NCBI GenBank assembly: GCA_003150175.1
Contig: QAKZ01000080.1
Coordinates: forward strand, 1 to 61,248
Source of the DNA: Coriobacteriia bacterium
Lineage (GTDB): Bacteria; Actinomycetota; Coriobacteriia; Coriobacteriales; Atopobiaceae
Length of the DNA: 61,248 bases
Direction: 5' to 3'
Shown here piece after piece: positions 17,687 to 26,063 of this stretch (position 1 is its first letter; each line of letters begins with the position of its first letter). The position numbers and the translations under genes are program-made. The notes under the pieces were generated by a model. The model was not told the DNA's origin. It searched no databases and worked only from the letters and a program-made list of their open reading frames with translations.

Positions 17687-18730
17687 CTACTTACTCGCCT
17701 TGTCGAACTCGTCTTTGAAGGACGAGAACATCTTTCCCATGCGCCCGATCTGCTTGCCGACCGCACGGGCGGCCTGCTCGGAGGAGGGCTTCTTTGCGGC
17801 AGGCTTGGCGGTCGATTTGGCCGTCTGCTTCACGGCGGGTTTCTTCTTTTTTGTATCCTCCGCAACCGGGGCGTACGTCGTGGGCTCCGGGCGAGAGGCG
17901 CGTTCCTCCGCGCCGGCTCGCAGCTTGCCCTCGGGCGCGCTCACGCGCACGTCCGCGGCGGGCACCGTCGGGCGCTCAGGCTCGGCGTCCTTCTTTGCCT
18001 TAGGCTCGTCTTCCGCGGTCGCGTCCTCGATCGCGCGCTTGGCGCGGCCGAGCATGCGTCCGAAGGCATAGGAGCCCTTATCGACGGCCTCGCCGGCGGC
18101 CTTACCCGCCTTATGCGCAGCCTCAGCGCCCTTGACCTTTGCCTTCGCGTAGCCCTCGCCGACCTTTGCCGCGACGCCGCCGTTGAGCTCGATGTCCGCG
18201 GCAGCGTCATCGACGATCATGCGGCCCTTGGAGTAGCCGCGAACCATGGACGCCGGGATCTCGAACGAGCCCACGAGGGCGCGCGCCATCCCGCCGTCGC
18301 CGACGAAAAACCTGGCGACCTTGCCGGTCTTCGTGTTGTACTCGGCGTCCGAGACGTAGCCGAGCTTCTTTCCGCCGACAGTCTGGGCATCCATGCCCGC
18401 CCACATGACGCAAGAGTCCCAGTCGACTCCAAGGCGCTTGCGGGCCGCGTCATCCATGCCGTCGTCCTCGCGCGACACGCACAGGCCCCCGTCGTCGAGG
18501 ACCCGGAAGGAGTCCCACGCGAGGAAGACGTCGGGGCGCTTGACCATGCCGGCGATGTCAGGCCTAGTCACGAGGAAGCCAACGACCTCCCGGCCGTTCG
18601 GCGAGAAGACCGCCATGTGGACCTTCCCCAGCTTGCTGAGTTTGACCTCAGAGGGGTCGGCACCTTTTTTCTTCTTGGCCTTCTTTGGAACGTAGACCTT
18701 GCGGCCATAGAGGTCGTTGATCTTGAGCAA
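17687..18730 (-). CDS. PRC-barrel-like protein with low-complexity basic tail
   Basis: 347 residues. The first ~200 resemble two PRC-barrel-like beta modules (MLKINDLYGRKVYV..., GKKLGYVSDAEYNTKTGKVARFFV). A Lys/Ala/Glu/Pro-rich low-complexity tail follows, ending SFKDEFDKASK. The start is TTG at 18730 after GAGGCCTAACC. It begins 2 bp after the YtxH-like gene stop and ends 9 bp before the GH3 start, so all three probably form one transcript. PRC barrels mediate protein assembly; no specific role is known. Confidence 0.6.
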   Translation of the reverse strand: MLKINDLYGRKVYVPKKAKKKKGADPSEVKLSKLGKVHMAVFSPNGREVVGFLVTRPDIAGMVKRPDVFLAWDSFRVLDDGGLCVSREDDGMDDAARKRLGVDWDSCVMWAGMDAQTVGGKKLGYVSDAEYNTKTGKVARFFVGDGGMARALVGSFEIPASMVRGYSKGRMIVDDAAADIELNGGVAAKVGEGYAKAKVKGAEAAHKAGKAAGEAVDKGSYAFGRMLGRAKRAIEDATAEDEPKAKKDAEPERPTVPAADVRVSAPEGKLRAGAEERASRPEPTTYAPVAEDTKKKKPAVKQTAKSTAKPAAKKPSSEQAARAVGKQIGRMGKMFSSFKDEFDKASK

Positions 18731-18732
18731 GG

Positions 18733-19179
18733 TTAGGCCTCGTCCTTCTCGGGCTCGACGACCTCGACGTGGACGGCCTCGGCCGGGGCGCTGCCCTGCT
18801 CGGCTGCGATGTCGGCCATCGAGACGACCTTGTCGGTGACGGTGTTCACGGCGTCGTTGACCTGCGAAGAAGTCTGAGCGACGACATCCGAGAGGGAGTC
18901 GCGGAGCTGGTCCATGCGCTCGCGGGCGGCGTCGACCTTGGCGCGCAGCTCGTCGGCCTTCGCATCGACGGTCGGGCGGAAGCCGGAGACCTGCTCGCCC
19001 ACGGCATCGCCGGCGCGCTCGTAAGTATCGACGGCGGAGTCCCAGGCGTCGTTCATGGCATCAGCGGCCATGGCGCGGCTCTCGGCGCCGGAGCGCGGCG
19101 CGATCATGATGCCGGCGACGACGCCGGCGGCCGCGCCGAAGATGCTGCCCAGAACGAATCCAACGGTCTTCTTGCTCAT
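18733..19179 (-). CDS. YtxH-like envelope/stress protein
   Basis: 148 residues. The N-terminus SKKTVGFVLGSIFGAAAGVVAGIMIAPRSGAESR is the glycine-rich membrane segment plus PRSG motif of YtxH-domain proteins. A long amphipathic helix region with many Ala, Asp and Glu residues follows. It is the first gene of the YtxH/PRC/GH3 run. YtxH proteins are often stress induced; the function is unknown. Confidence 0.75.
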   Translation of the reverse strand: MSKKTVGFVLGSIFGAAAGVVAGIMIAPRSGAESRAMAADAMNDAWDSAVDTYERAGDAVGEQVSGFRPTVDAKADELRAKVDAARERMDQLRDSLSDVVAQTSSQVNDAVNTVTDKVVSMADIAAEQGSAPAEAVHVEVVEPEKDEA

Positions 19180-19263
19180 GGAGTCCTCCTTGGAAAGAAA
19201 TGCTATGACGTCAGATACCTCATACCCGGCCTTGTCGCCGGGCGCACCGGTATCGGGTGGGCG

Positions 19264-20490
19264 TTATCGAACGAGCCGGGGGCGCGGGACATCGCCTAGG
19301 CCCCAGTCGTCGACGGGAGCCGCGGGAGGCTCATCGACGGGCGCGGCGGTTTGCTCCGAGGGCGCGGGGGTGGACGGCGCGGCGGCGGGGTCGAAGGTGA
19401 CGGGCTCGGGTACATCGTCCTGCGGGGCGGCCGCAGACTCGCCGGAAACCGGAGTCACCTCCTCGGGGCCCGCTGCGACAGCGGGCTCGACCGGCGCGTC
19501 CGTGGGCACAGGTTCAGCTACAACAACCTCGGACACGGGTTCCGGCTCGGCGACCTCGGGCGCAGCCGGGGTGTCAATCTCGGCCTCAGGCGCGTTGACC
19601 TCAGTCTCAGGCGCGTCGGCGTCGGCCTCGAGCTCCGTCGACACCGACATAGGGTCCACCGTCACCTCTTGGTCCGATTCCACAAAAGGTTCGGCCTCCC
19701 GCGCCGGCTCCTGATCGTCTTTCTGCTCCGGCTCGGTCATCGGTTCAGCCGCTGCGGGCGCCGCCGCCAGAATAGCCTCGACCTCGGCTTCGTCGACGAC
19801 ATGCCTGTCGTTGGAAGCGTCCGTGCGCGCGGTCTCGGAAGGCGCCGCGGGCTCGGTCGCCGATTCCGGCGAAGGCTCCGCCATCGGCGCCGCGGCCTCC
19901 ATTGGCTCCGCCGCGCCCTCGGTCACGGAAACAGGCTCGTCGCCAGCCGCTGTCTCCGGCGCGATCTCGCCATCCTCGGGTTCCGGCTCCCGCACGGCGA
20001 CCTCGGGTTTCTTCTCGACCGGGGGCAAGCTTCCCACCAGGGCGACGAGGCCCTTGGCGATGGCGTCGGCGTCCGGCCTCGGATCGCCACCGCCCGAGAA
20101 CGCCCACTGCATGAGCCAAGCGGCGCTCGAGAGCGCGCCGACCACGAGCACGTCGTCGACGCACTTCAGCGTGATCTTGTAAGTGCGCTCCCCGACCTCG
20201 GTGGTCTGGCCGCAGGCGATGTCTCCCGCGATGTCCGTGCGGGCGAGCAGTTCGACGGTCACGTGCTCGAGCAGGTGCGCGAGCTCGGTGTTGCCCATCA
20301 CATCGCCAAAGACGCCGGACTCATCGCCCAGGCACACATGGTCGCGAAGTTCGGGCATGACCTGCCACACGCGGGTCGTGCCCTCGAGGTCCTCGCTCGT
20401 CATCAGGGGCGCGTTGGCCGCGAGCTCGACGGTGGCCTCAAGGTTCTTCGGGCCGACGACGACCTTCTTTATGTCAAACAGCTGAGCCAT
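19264..20490 (-). CDS. Stand-alone cyanophycin synthetase N-domain-like protein with long acidic tail
   Basis: 408 residues in two parts. Residues ~1-150 contain MPELRDHVCLGDESGVFGDV and ELAHLLEHVTVELLARTDIAG, which closely follow the N-terminal domain of cyanophycin synthetase (LPGL.EH.C...GGF...H.iEHvALELQ). The ATP-grasp and Mur-ligase domains are absent. Residues ~160-408 are a low-complexity Glu/Pro/Ala/Thr tail ending DWGLGDVPRPRLVR. AGAGGGGCCGGA precedes the ATG. The domain match is by eye. A peptide- or amino-acid-polymer binding role is a guess. Confidence 0.6.
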   Translation of the reverse strand: MAQLFDIKKVVVGPKNLEATVELAANAPLMTSEDLEGTTRVWQVMPELRDHVCLGDESGVFGDVMGNTELAHLLEHVTVELLARTDIAGDIACGQTTEVGERTYKITLKCVDDVLVVGALSSAAWLMQWAFSGGGDPRPDADAIAKGLVALVGSLPPVEKKPEVAVREPEPEDGEIAPETAAGDEPVSVTEGAAEPMEAAAPMAEPSPESATEPAAPSETARTDASNDRHVVDEAEVEAILAAAPAAAEPMTEPEQKDDQEPAREAEPFVESDQEVTVDPMSVSTELEADADAPETEVNAPEAEIDTPAAPEVAEPEPVSEVVVAEPVPTDAPVEPAVAAGPEEVTPVSGESAAAPQDDVPEPVTFDPAAAPSTPAPSEQTAAPVDEPPAAPVDDWGLGDVPRPRLVR

Positions 20491-20568
20491 TCCGGCCCCT
20501 CTCGATCAAGCCCGGCGAGCGGGCGTGGCGCAGGTCCCCCCATTGTAGTCAACCGACGCCCTTACTAT

Positions 20569-21918
20569 CTATTCCTTATCGGTGGCCGCGCCTTTATCGG
20601 CATCCTCGGCGCCCGGCTCCGCAGGGAACTCCTCAGGTTCCGGGGCGGTCACGCGTAGCAGGCTCACGCGGCGGCCGCGCATGGACTGGACGCGGAAGGT
20701 GTAGCCATCCTTCGTGAAGACGTCGCCAGGGTGCGGGACCTTATCGGCGAGCTCGAGGATGTAGCCGGCGATGGTCTCGTACTCCTCATTGTCCTCCACA
20801 GGCCAGCCGAGATCCATCGCGTCATCGAGCGCAAAGCGGCCGTCGACGAGCCAGTCGCGGTCCGAGAGCTTGGTCAGGTACTTGTTGTCCGGGTCGAACT
20901 CGTCCTCGATCTCGCCGACGATCTCCTCGACGATGTCCTCGATGGTGAGCACACCGGCGGTTCCGCCGTACTCGTCAACGACGATGACCATCTGGTCGTG
21001 GCTCGTCTGCATCTCGGAGAGCAGCGGGATGATGTCCTTGGTGTCAGGGACGTAGGTCGCGGTACGGACGAAATCGGCGACCGAGGCCTCCCCCTTACCC
21101 TCGTCGAGGATCGGGGTGATGATGTCCTTGATGTGGGCGATGCCGATCACGCGGTCGACGGAGCCGTGGTAAACGGGGATGCGGCTATAGCCGGTCCGGC
21201 GCATGATGGCGAGGACGCGGTTCAGGGTCGACGAATCCTCGACCGAGGTCATGTCGACGCGCGGGATCATGACCTCGCGCGCGATGGTGTCGCCGAGGTC
21301 GATGACGTCGTGGATCATCGACTTCTCCTCGTCGGAGAGCTCCTCGGAGTCGGTGACCATATATTTGATCTCCTCTTCCGAGACGTCCTGGCGGTCGTCG
21401 GCGGACTTGATGCCCAGCAGGGTGGAGAGGCCGTCGGCCGATTTCGAGGTCAGCCAAACGAGCGGGGAGGCGATGCGCATGAAGCCGCGAATGGGGCCGG
21501 CGACCGATTTTGCGACGGACTCGGCATCGGAGAGGGCGATGCGCTTGGGCACCAGCTCGCCGATGACGGTCGAGAAATAGGCCACGATGAGGGTGATCGC
21601 CACGACGGCCACGTTGCCCGCGATGCCGGTCGGGATGCCGAAGCCGATGAGCAGCTCCGCAAGCGGGTCCGAAAGGCTCGTCGCCGCGAACGCGGAGGAG
21701 CCGAAGCCGACGAGCGTGATGGCGACCTGGATCGTGGCAAGGAACTGACCAGAGTCGGACGAAAGGTCGATCGCGCTCTTCGCGCGCTTGTCCCCCTCGT
21801 CCGCCTCGGGCTCTAGGACAGCTCGCTTCGCGTTGACGACGGCCATTTCCGAAGCGGAGAAAAAGCCGTTCGCGAGGGTGAACAGGAACGTGACGATAAT
21901 GCTAATGGCTACGTCCAT
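20569..21918 (-). CDS. CNNM/CorC-type transporter (hemolysin family)
   Basis: 449 residues in the classic order: a DUF21/CNNM membrane domain with FSASEMAVVNAKR and IGELVPKRIAL (residues 1-200), a CBS pair (REVMIPRVDM..., YSRIPVYHGSVDRVIGIAHIKDI, QMVIVVDEYGGTAGVLTIEDIVEEIVGEIEDE; about 210-345), and a C-terminal CorC_HlyC domain (DWLVDGRFALDD to RVTAPEPEEF). The family exports or regulates divalent metal (Mg2+/Co2+); the old label 'hemolysin' is misleading. An acidic tail follows. It sits 78 bp from the CphA-N-like gene on the same strand. Confidence 0.9.
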   Translation of the reverse strand: MDVAISIIVTFLFTLANGFFSASEMAVVNAKRAVLEPEADEGDKRAKSAIDLSSDSGQFLATIQVAITLVGFGSSAFAATSLSDPLAELLIGFGIPTGIAGNVAVVAITLIVAYFSTVIGELVPKRIALSDAESVAKSVAGPIRGFMRIASPLVWLTSKSADGLSTLLGIKSADDRQDVSEEEIKYMVTDSEELSDEEKSMIHDVIDLGDTIAREVMIPRVDMTSVEDSSTLNRVLAIMRRTGYSRIPVYHGSVDRVIGIAHIKDIITPILDEGKGEASVADFVRTATYVPDTKDIIPLLSEMQTSHDQMVIVVDEYGGTAGVLTIEDIVEEIVGEIEDEFDPDNKYLTKLSDRDWLVDGRFALDDAMDLGWPVEDNEEYETIAGYILELADKVPHPGDVFTKDGYTFRVQSMRGRRVSLLRVTAPEPEEFPAEPGAEDADKGAATDKE

Positions 21919-22481
21919 GCGCTGTTGCGCGACCTCCTTGGGTCGATGGTCAGATTCACCGCGGCTAGACGTTGGGGCCGGCGGTTTTAAATTACAGATT
22001 TTACCAGCAGTCTGTGCGTATGTTGTTTCATACCCATTGCCACAGCGTCAGGCGTTCGTCTGGGCGGCAACGGACATTGTGCCCGGCAAGGGATGCCCGT
22101 CGTTCGTCCCTTTTGCACAAAAATCGATTCGGGCCACGCCAGCGTTCGTTTTCTACGCAAAAATCGATTCGGGCTACGTGTTTTCGATGCCCGCAGTATC
22201 GTTCGTTGCCATCGTGCGGACAAAACCGCAGGATTCGAATTCCAGGAGCCAGCTAGAGGGCGTAAAACGCGTGGCCCTAATCGATTTTTGCGCACGGGAC
22301 TAAACTTCTCGTAGCCCTAAGCCAGTTTCGTGCAGACCAGTCGCCCGCGAAGAGGCTCCATACGTTCGCGGCGCGCTCTGCAGCGTTGCCCGAAAGGCCA
22401 CCCACCGTCGGCACTCACGTGGGTATGGTTGGCACCAACGTGCGTTGCATCACGCGAATACACTCCGACGAAGGAGGCATC
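21919..22481. other. 563-bp intergenic region with a four-unit repeat element
   Basis: No credible gene is seen between the CNNM gene start and EF-G2. The region holds a four-unit repeat at 22114-22334 and the EF-G2 upstream sequence, with GAAGGAGGC at 22471-22479. It is less GC-rich than the flanking genes. Confidence 0.6.
22114..22334. repeat. Four-unit repeat element, copy 1 (direct, direct, inverted, inverted)
   Basis: Four 25-bp units: 22114-22138 and 22154-22178 in one orientation, 22270-22294 and 22310-22334 inverted. The consensus begins TGCRCAAAAATCGATTCGGG and ends CYACG. The start-to-start step is 40 bp within each pair, and the pairs are separated by 91 bp. The spacers show no obvious relation to those of copy 2. 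Confidence 0.85.
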
Positions 22482-24557
22482 ATGGCAGCAAAAGCACCAG
22501 AGAGCGTGAAGAACGTGGTCCTCGTGGGCCAAGGCGGCGTGGGCAAGACCATGCTGGCCGAGGCAATGCTTCACCTGACGGGCCGCACCACCCGCCTGGG
22601 AGGCCACGCCGGCACCAAGCCCACGCTGGACTATGACGGCGAGGAAGGCGAGCGCGGATTCTCGATCTCCACCTCGATCGCGCCCGTCGAGTGGGAGGGC
22701 ACCCGCATAAACGTGCTCGACGCACCGTGCTACCCTGATTTCGTCGGCGATGCCTATGCCGCGATGAGTGCTTGCGAGACCGCGTTGTTCGTGGTCGATG
22801 CCGCGAGCGGCCCGGGAACCGTGACCACGCGCCTTTGGTACGCGGCCGAGGACCTCTCGCTCGCACGCGCCATCTTCATCAACCGCATCGATCGCCCGGA
22901 TGCCGACTACGACCTCGCGTTCGCCACGCTGCAGGAGCGCTTCGGCAACAAGCTCGGCCCCGTGACCATTCCCATGGGTTCGGGCGACTCGTTCGAGGGC
23001 GTCATCGACATCGTCCACATGAAGGCGCGCCACCTCGTGGATGGCAAGCCCGTCGTCTCCGAGATTCCCGATGCATACGCTCAGGCAGCCGAGAATGCCC
23101 GGGCCCAGCTCACCGACCTCGTCGCCGAGGCCGATGACGAGATCATGATGAAGTACCTCGAAGGTGAGGAGATCACCCAGGAGGAGCTTGAGGGCCTGCT
23201 GGCCAAGGCGGTCGCTGAGCGCGTCTTTGTCCCCGTGTTCACCGGCAGCTGCGTGCGCGAGGAGGGCGTCGTCTCCTTCATGGACGCCGTCGTCTCGTGG
23301 TTCCCGACCATGGCGGACTTCGGTCGCATCCCGCTGGTCAACGGCGAGCAGCTCGACATCTCTCCTGACGACGATCGCCCCGTGGTCTTCGCCTTCAAGT
23401 CGCTGAACGATCCCCAGAACGGGCGCCTGAGCTTCCTTAAGGTCCTGGCCGGCACCATCACCCCCGGCATCGAGCTCACGAACGCCCGCACTCGCAAGTC
23501 CGAGCGTCTGGGCCACCTCTACCTCATGTGCGGCAAGGACACCACGGATGTCGCCTCCGCCGCAGCGGGCGACATCGTCGTCGTGCCCAAGCTCGAGGCG
23601 CAGACAGGCGACACCCTCAGCGTGACGGGCAAAGTCGAGGCGGCGGCTTTCCGCTTCCCCAACTCGCTCTATCGCATCGCCATCGAGCCCGACAAGCGCG
23701 GCACCGAGGGCAAGCTCTACGCCTTCCTCGAGAAGTCGGCCGATGCCGACCCGACCCTCAAGGTCGAGCGCGACGAGGATACCGGCCAGACCGTCATCTC
23801 CGCCATCGGCGAGGCGCAGGTCAGTGTGCTGCTCGACCGCCTCGAGGCGCGTGCCGGCGTGACGGCCCACACTGTCGCGCTGCGCATCCCGTACCGCGAG
23901 ACCATCCGCCGCGTCGCCTCCGCCCAGGGCCGCCACAAGAAGCAGACCGGCGGCGCCGGGCAGTACGGCGACTGCTGGCTGCGCGTCGAGCCCAATCCCG
24001 GCGCAGGCTACGAGTTCGTCGACGAGGTCGTCGGCGGCCACATCCCGCGCGGCTTCATCCCCGCCATCGACAAGGGCGTCCGGGAGACCATGAAGGACGG
24101 CGTCCTTGCCGGCTATCCCATGATCGACGTAAAGGTCGCCGTGTACGATGGCTCCTACCACCCGGTGGATTCCAACGAGATGGCGTTCAAGACCGCCGCG
24201 CGCATCGGCTTACAGAAGGCCATCGACCAGGCCGAGCCCGTGCTCCTCGAGCCGATGGCTCACCTCTCGATCACCGTGCCGGACAGCTACGCTGGTTCCG
24301 TGATGGGAGACGTCTCGGCGAGCCGCGGACGCGTCGAGGGCATGAGCGCCGGAGACGGCGCTGCCGCGGGCACGACCACGATCGAGGCGACCATCCCGTA
24401 CGCCGAGGTCACCGACTATGCGACCCGTCTGCGTTCGCTCTCCCGCGGTACCGGCGAGTTCGAGCTTGAGCTTTCCGGTTATGAGCAGGTTCCCCACGAC
24501 ATTCAGCAGAAGCTCGCTGCAGACTACGCCGCCCGCCGCGCCGCCGGCGAGAAGTAG
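22482..24557 (+). CDS. Elongation factor G-like GTPase (EF-G2 type)
   Basis: 691 residues from the ATG at 22482, preceded by GAAGGAGGCATC. P-loop GQGGVGKTML, a G3-like region with INVLDAPCYPDF, and NRID in place of the usual NKxD base-recognition motif. The later EF-G domains II-V are intact (GGAGQYGDCWLRVEPNPGAGYEFVDEVVGGHIPRGFIPA..., domain IV/V). The altered G3 (DAPCYPD rather than DTPGH) and NRID are typical of the EF-G2/FusA2 paralogues of actinobacteria rather than of the essential EF-G. Its role in translation is less well defined. A hairpin terminator follows. Confidence 0.88.
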   Translation: MAAKAPESVKNVVLVGQGGVGKTMLAEAMLHLTGRTTRLGGHAGTKPTLDYDGEEGERGFSISTSIAPVEWEGTRINVLDAPCYPDFVGDAYAAMSACETALFVVDAASGPGTVTTRLWYAAEDLSLARAIFINRIDRPDADYDLAFATLQERFGNKLGPVTIPMGSGDSFEGVIDIVHMKARHLVDGKPVVSEIPDAYAQAAENARAQLTDLVAEADDEIMMKYLEGEEITQEELEGLLAKAVAERVFVPVFTGSCVREEGVVSFMDAVVSWFPTMADFGRIPLVNGEQLDISPDDDRPVVFAFKSLNDPQNGRLSFLKVLAGTITPGIELTNARTRKSERLGHLYLMCGKDTTDVASAAAGDIVVVPKLEAQTGDTLSVTGKVEAAAFRFPNSLYRIAIEPDKRGTEGKLYAFLEKSADADPTLKVERDEDTGQTVISAIGEAQVSVLLDRLEARAGVTAHTVALRIPYRETIRRVASAQGRHKKQTGGAGQYGDCWLRVEPNPGAGYEFVDEVVGGHIPRGFIPAIDKGVRETMKDGVLAGYPMIDVKVAVYDGSYHPVDSNEMAFKTAARIGLQKAIDQAEPVLLEPMAHLSITVPDSYAGSVMGDVSASRGRVEGMSAGDGAAAGTTTIEATIPYAEVTDYATRLRSLSRGTGEFELELSGYEQVPHDIQQKLAADYAARRAAGEK

Positions 24558-24621
24558 GACCTCGACGCCTTCGACAGTAAGCTCACAGCTCCATCCACGT
24601 TCCGCCCTGTTCGTCATCGAT

Positions 24622-24660
24622 AGCGCCGGCCCCCGGAATAATCCGGGGGCCGGCGCTTCC
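24622..24660 (+). terminator. Terminator after EF-G2
   Basis: A 16-bp perfect GC-rich stem (24622-24637 with 24642-24657) with an ATAA loop, followed by TCC. It is very stable, although no U-tract follows. Confidence 0.65.
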
Positions 24661-24683
24661 GTCCACCTGGAAAGGGGGCGCCT

Positions 24684-25673
24684 ATGGCGACTCCGAACCT
24701 CATAGTCGGATACGAATCGGCCCTTGATTACTGGCGGGCAGTCCGTGCCGCCGACATCGAGCCCGACCTTGATCCCACTAGCGGGAAGGTCATCGGCGCG
24801 ATGCCGCTTGCGCTCGCGCAGCGCGCTGCCCGCGGGATCGCGGCGTGTTGCACTGAGCCGCCGCTGCAAATCGTTGTTCCAGACAAGCATCACCGGCACA
24901 ATTGCCCCGCGATTGAAAACAGGGTCTTCAAGGGGCCTCTTAGATCGAGACAGCTCACCTCGATCGGCAGCGATATCTCAATCTGTAACGCGGAACCGCT
25001 CTTTTGTCAGCTCGGCGTCTGCACGCCGCTCATCGACTTGGCGCTCATTGGATTTGAGCTTTGCGGCTCCTATGGGGTTCTATCGAACGGCGACGATACC
25101 GTTGCCTATGGACTCCAGCCGCTTACAACCATCGCCGACCTGAAAAACTATGCTGAGGGAGCGAAAGCCCTGGACATCAAGGGTTCAGGCAAGGCGCTTC
25201 AAGCACTTTCGCTAGCGACAGACGGATCTGCGTCGCCGCGAGAATCCGAAATCGGAACGTTTCTTTCTCTTAGCCGGGCAAGGGGCGGTGCCGGCCTTGG
25301 CGGGTTCGTTATGAACAGGTCGATTAAGGTCCCTCCGGAAATGTCCGTGATCGTCGGCTCAAAATCGTTAAAACCCGACTTTCTCTGGGAACAGCCGAAG
25401 TTGGTCCTCGAGTACGACAGCGACGAGTTCCACCTCGATGCAGCACAAAAGAGTCGCGACGAGGCAAGGCGACGCGTATTCGAGAACCTCGGGTATACGG
25501 TCAAATGCCTGACTTCCGACATCTTGGTCGATAACGCCAAGCTCAATGCGTTCATCAGCGAACTTGAATCTGTTGTTTCCCCCAGAAGGAGAACTCCAAG
25601 CGATGCGATGCTCAAAACCCGAGCGGCGACGAGGGAGAGGCTCTTCGGCAAAGAGCGGGTATTCCCACGGTGA
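24684..25673 (+). CDS. Orphan protein with DUF559/vsr-like nuclease C-terminus
   Basis: 329 residues, ATG after GGAAAGGGGGCG. The C-terminal third (SLKPDFLWEQPKLVLEYDSDEFH..., DEARRRVFENLGYTVKCLTSDIL) has the pattern of DUF559/PD-(D/E)XK nuclease-fold proteins: PD, then E-Y-D, a His, and a later Arg. The N-terminal part is not recognised; its spacing resembles regulators of AbiEi type (LPLALAQRA, IVVPDKHHRHN). Codon use is less GC-biased than in its neighbours. A 16-bp tandem repeat and a four-unit repeat element start about 35-80 bp downstream. Antiviral, mobile or housekeeping roles are all possible; none is shown. Confidence 0.6.
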   Translation: MATPNLIVGYESALDYWRAVRAADIEPDLDPTSGKVIGAMPLALAQRAARGIAACCTEPPLQIVVPDKHHRHNCPAIENRVFKGPLRSRQLTSIGSDISICNAEPLFCQLGVCTPLIDLALIGFELCGSYGVLSNGDDTVAYGLQPLTTIADLKNYAEGAKALDIKGSGKALQALSLATDGSASPRESEIGTFLSLSRARGGAGLGGFVMNRSIKVPPEMSVIVGSKSLKPDFLWEQPKLVLEYDSDEFHLDAAQKSRDEARRRVFENLGYTVKCLTSDILVDNAKLNAFISELESVVSPRRRTPSDAMLKTRAATRERLFGKERVFPR

Positions 25674-25707
25674 ACGAGGACTCAAGTGCCCGATCAATGT
25701 GCAGGTT

Positions 25708-25755
25708 GCCTTCCGCTATGGCCGCCTTCCGCTATCGCTGCCTTCCGCCATACAC
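25708..25755. repeat. 16-bp unit in three tandem copies
   Basis: GCCTTCCGCTATGGCC, GCCTTCCGCTATCGCT and GCCTTCCGCCATACAC run head to tail at 25708-25723, 25724-25739 and 25740-25755. The last copy overlaps the first unit of the four-unit element. Confidence 0.8.
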
Positions 25756-25970
25756 AAAACTCGATGAGGGCCACGCTGAGCGATCTACCCTGCACAAAAT
25801 TCAATTCGGGCCACGCTTTTTCCACCTAAATTGGCTGTTTGCGCTTCACACAGGCGCAAAACACCAGGATAGGGTCAGCAAGCATTTGCCTTGGAGCCAA
25901 AAGTACGTAGCCCTAAGCGAGTTTTGCGCAACGATCAAAGGCCAACGTAGCCCTAATCGAATTATGTGCA
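25751..25970. repeat. Four-unit repeat element, copy 2 (direct, direct, inverted, inverted)
   Basis: Units at 25751-25775 and 25791-25815 run in one orientation; 25906-25930 and 25946-25970 are inverted. The steps are again 40 bp and the central gap is 90 bp. The unit consensus is the same as in copy 1, but the gaps differ in sequence. It ends 10 bp before the U-tract of the radical SAM terminator. Confidence 0.85.
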
Positions 25971-25979
25971 CTCGCGACC

Positions 25980-26015
25980 GAAAAAAGGAGGGGCGGACCT
26001 CAGTCTGCCCCTCCT
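25980..26015 (-). terminator. Terminator of the radical SAM gene
   Basis: On the minus strand a 13-bp GC-rich stem (26015-26003 with 25998-25986, one G-U pair) with a 4-nt loop is followed by six T's (25986-25981). Confidence 0.85.
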
Positions 26016-26063
26016 CGAGTCGCTGTTAGCCGTTCGTCGCCCGACCGCGAGAGCCGCTGCGAC

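Larger units (their letters stand above)
25674..26063. other. 390-bp intergenic region
   Basis: No gene is supported. It contains the 16-bp tandem repeat, the second four-unit element and the terminator of the convergent radical SAM gene. It is AT-richer than the neighbouring coding sequence. Confidence 0.6.

Noticed and set aside
14552..18736. Very long plus-strand open frame (1,394 codons) across the GH3 and PRC-barrel genes
   Set aside because: It is antisense to two well-supported genes with recognisable motifs; long antisense frames are usual in such GC-rich DNA.
22114..25970. CRISPR array
   Set aside because: Only four units per cluster, in two orientations, with regular but short spacers and no cas genes. 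Orientation switches are not typical of CRISPR.
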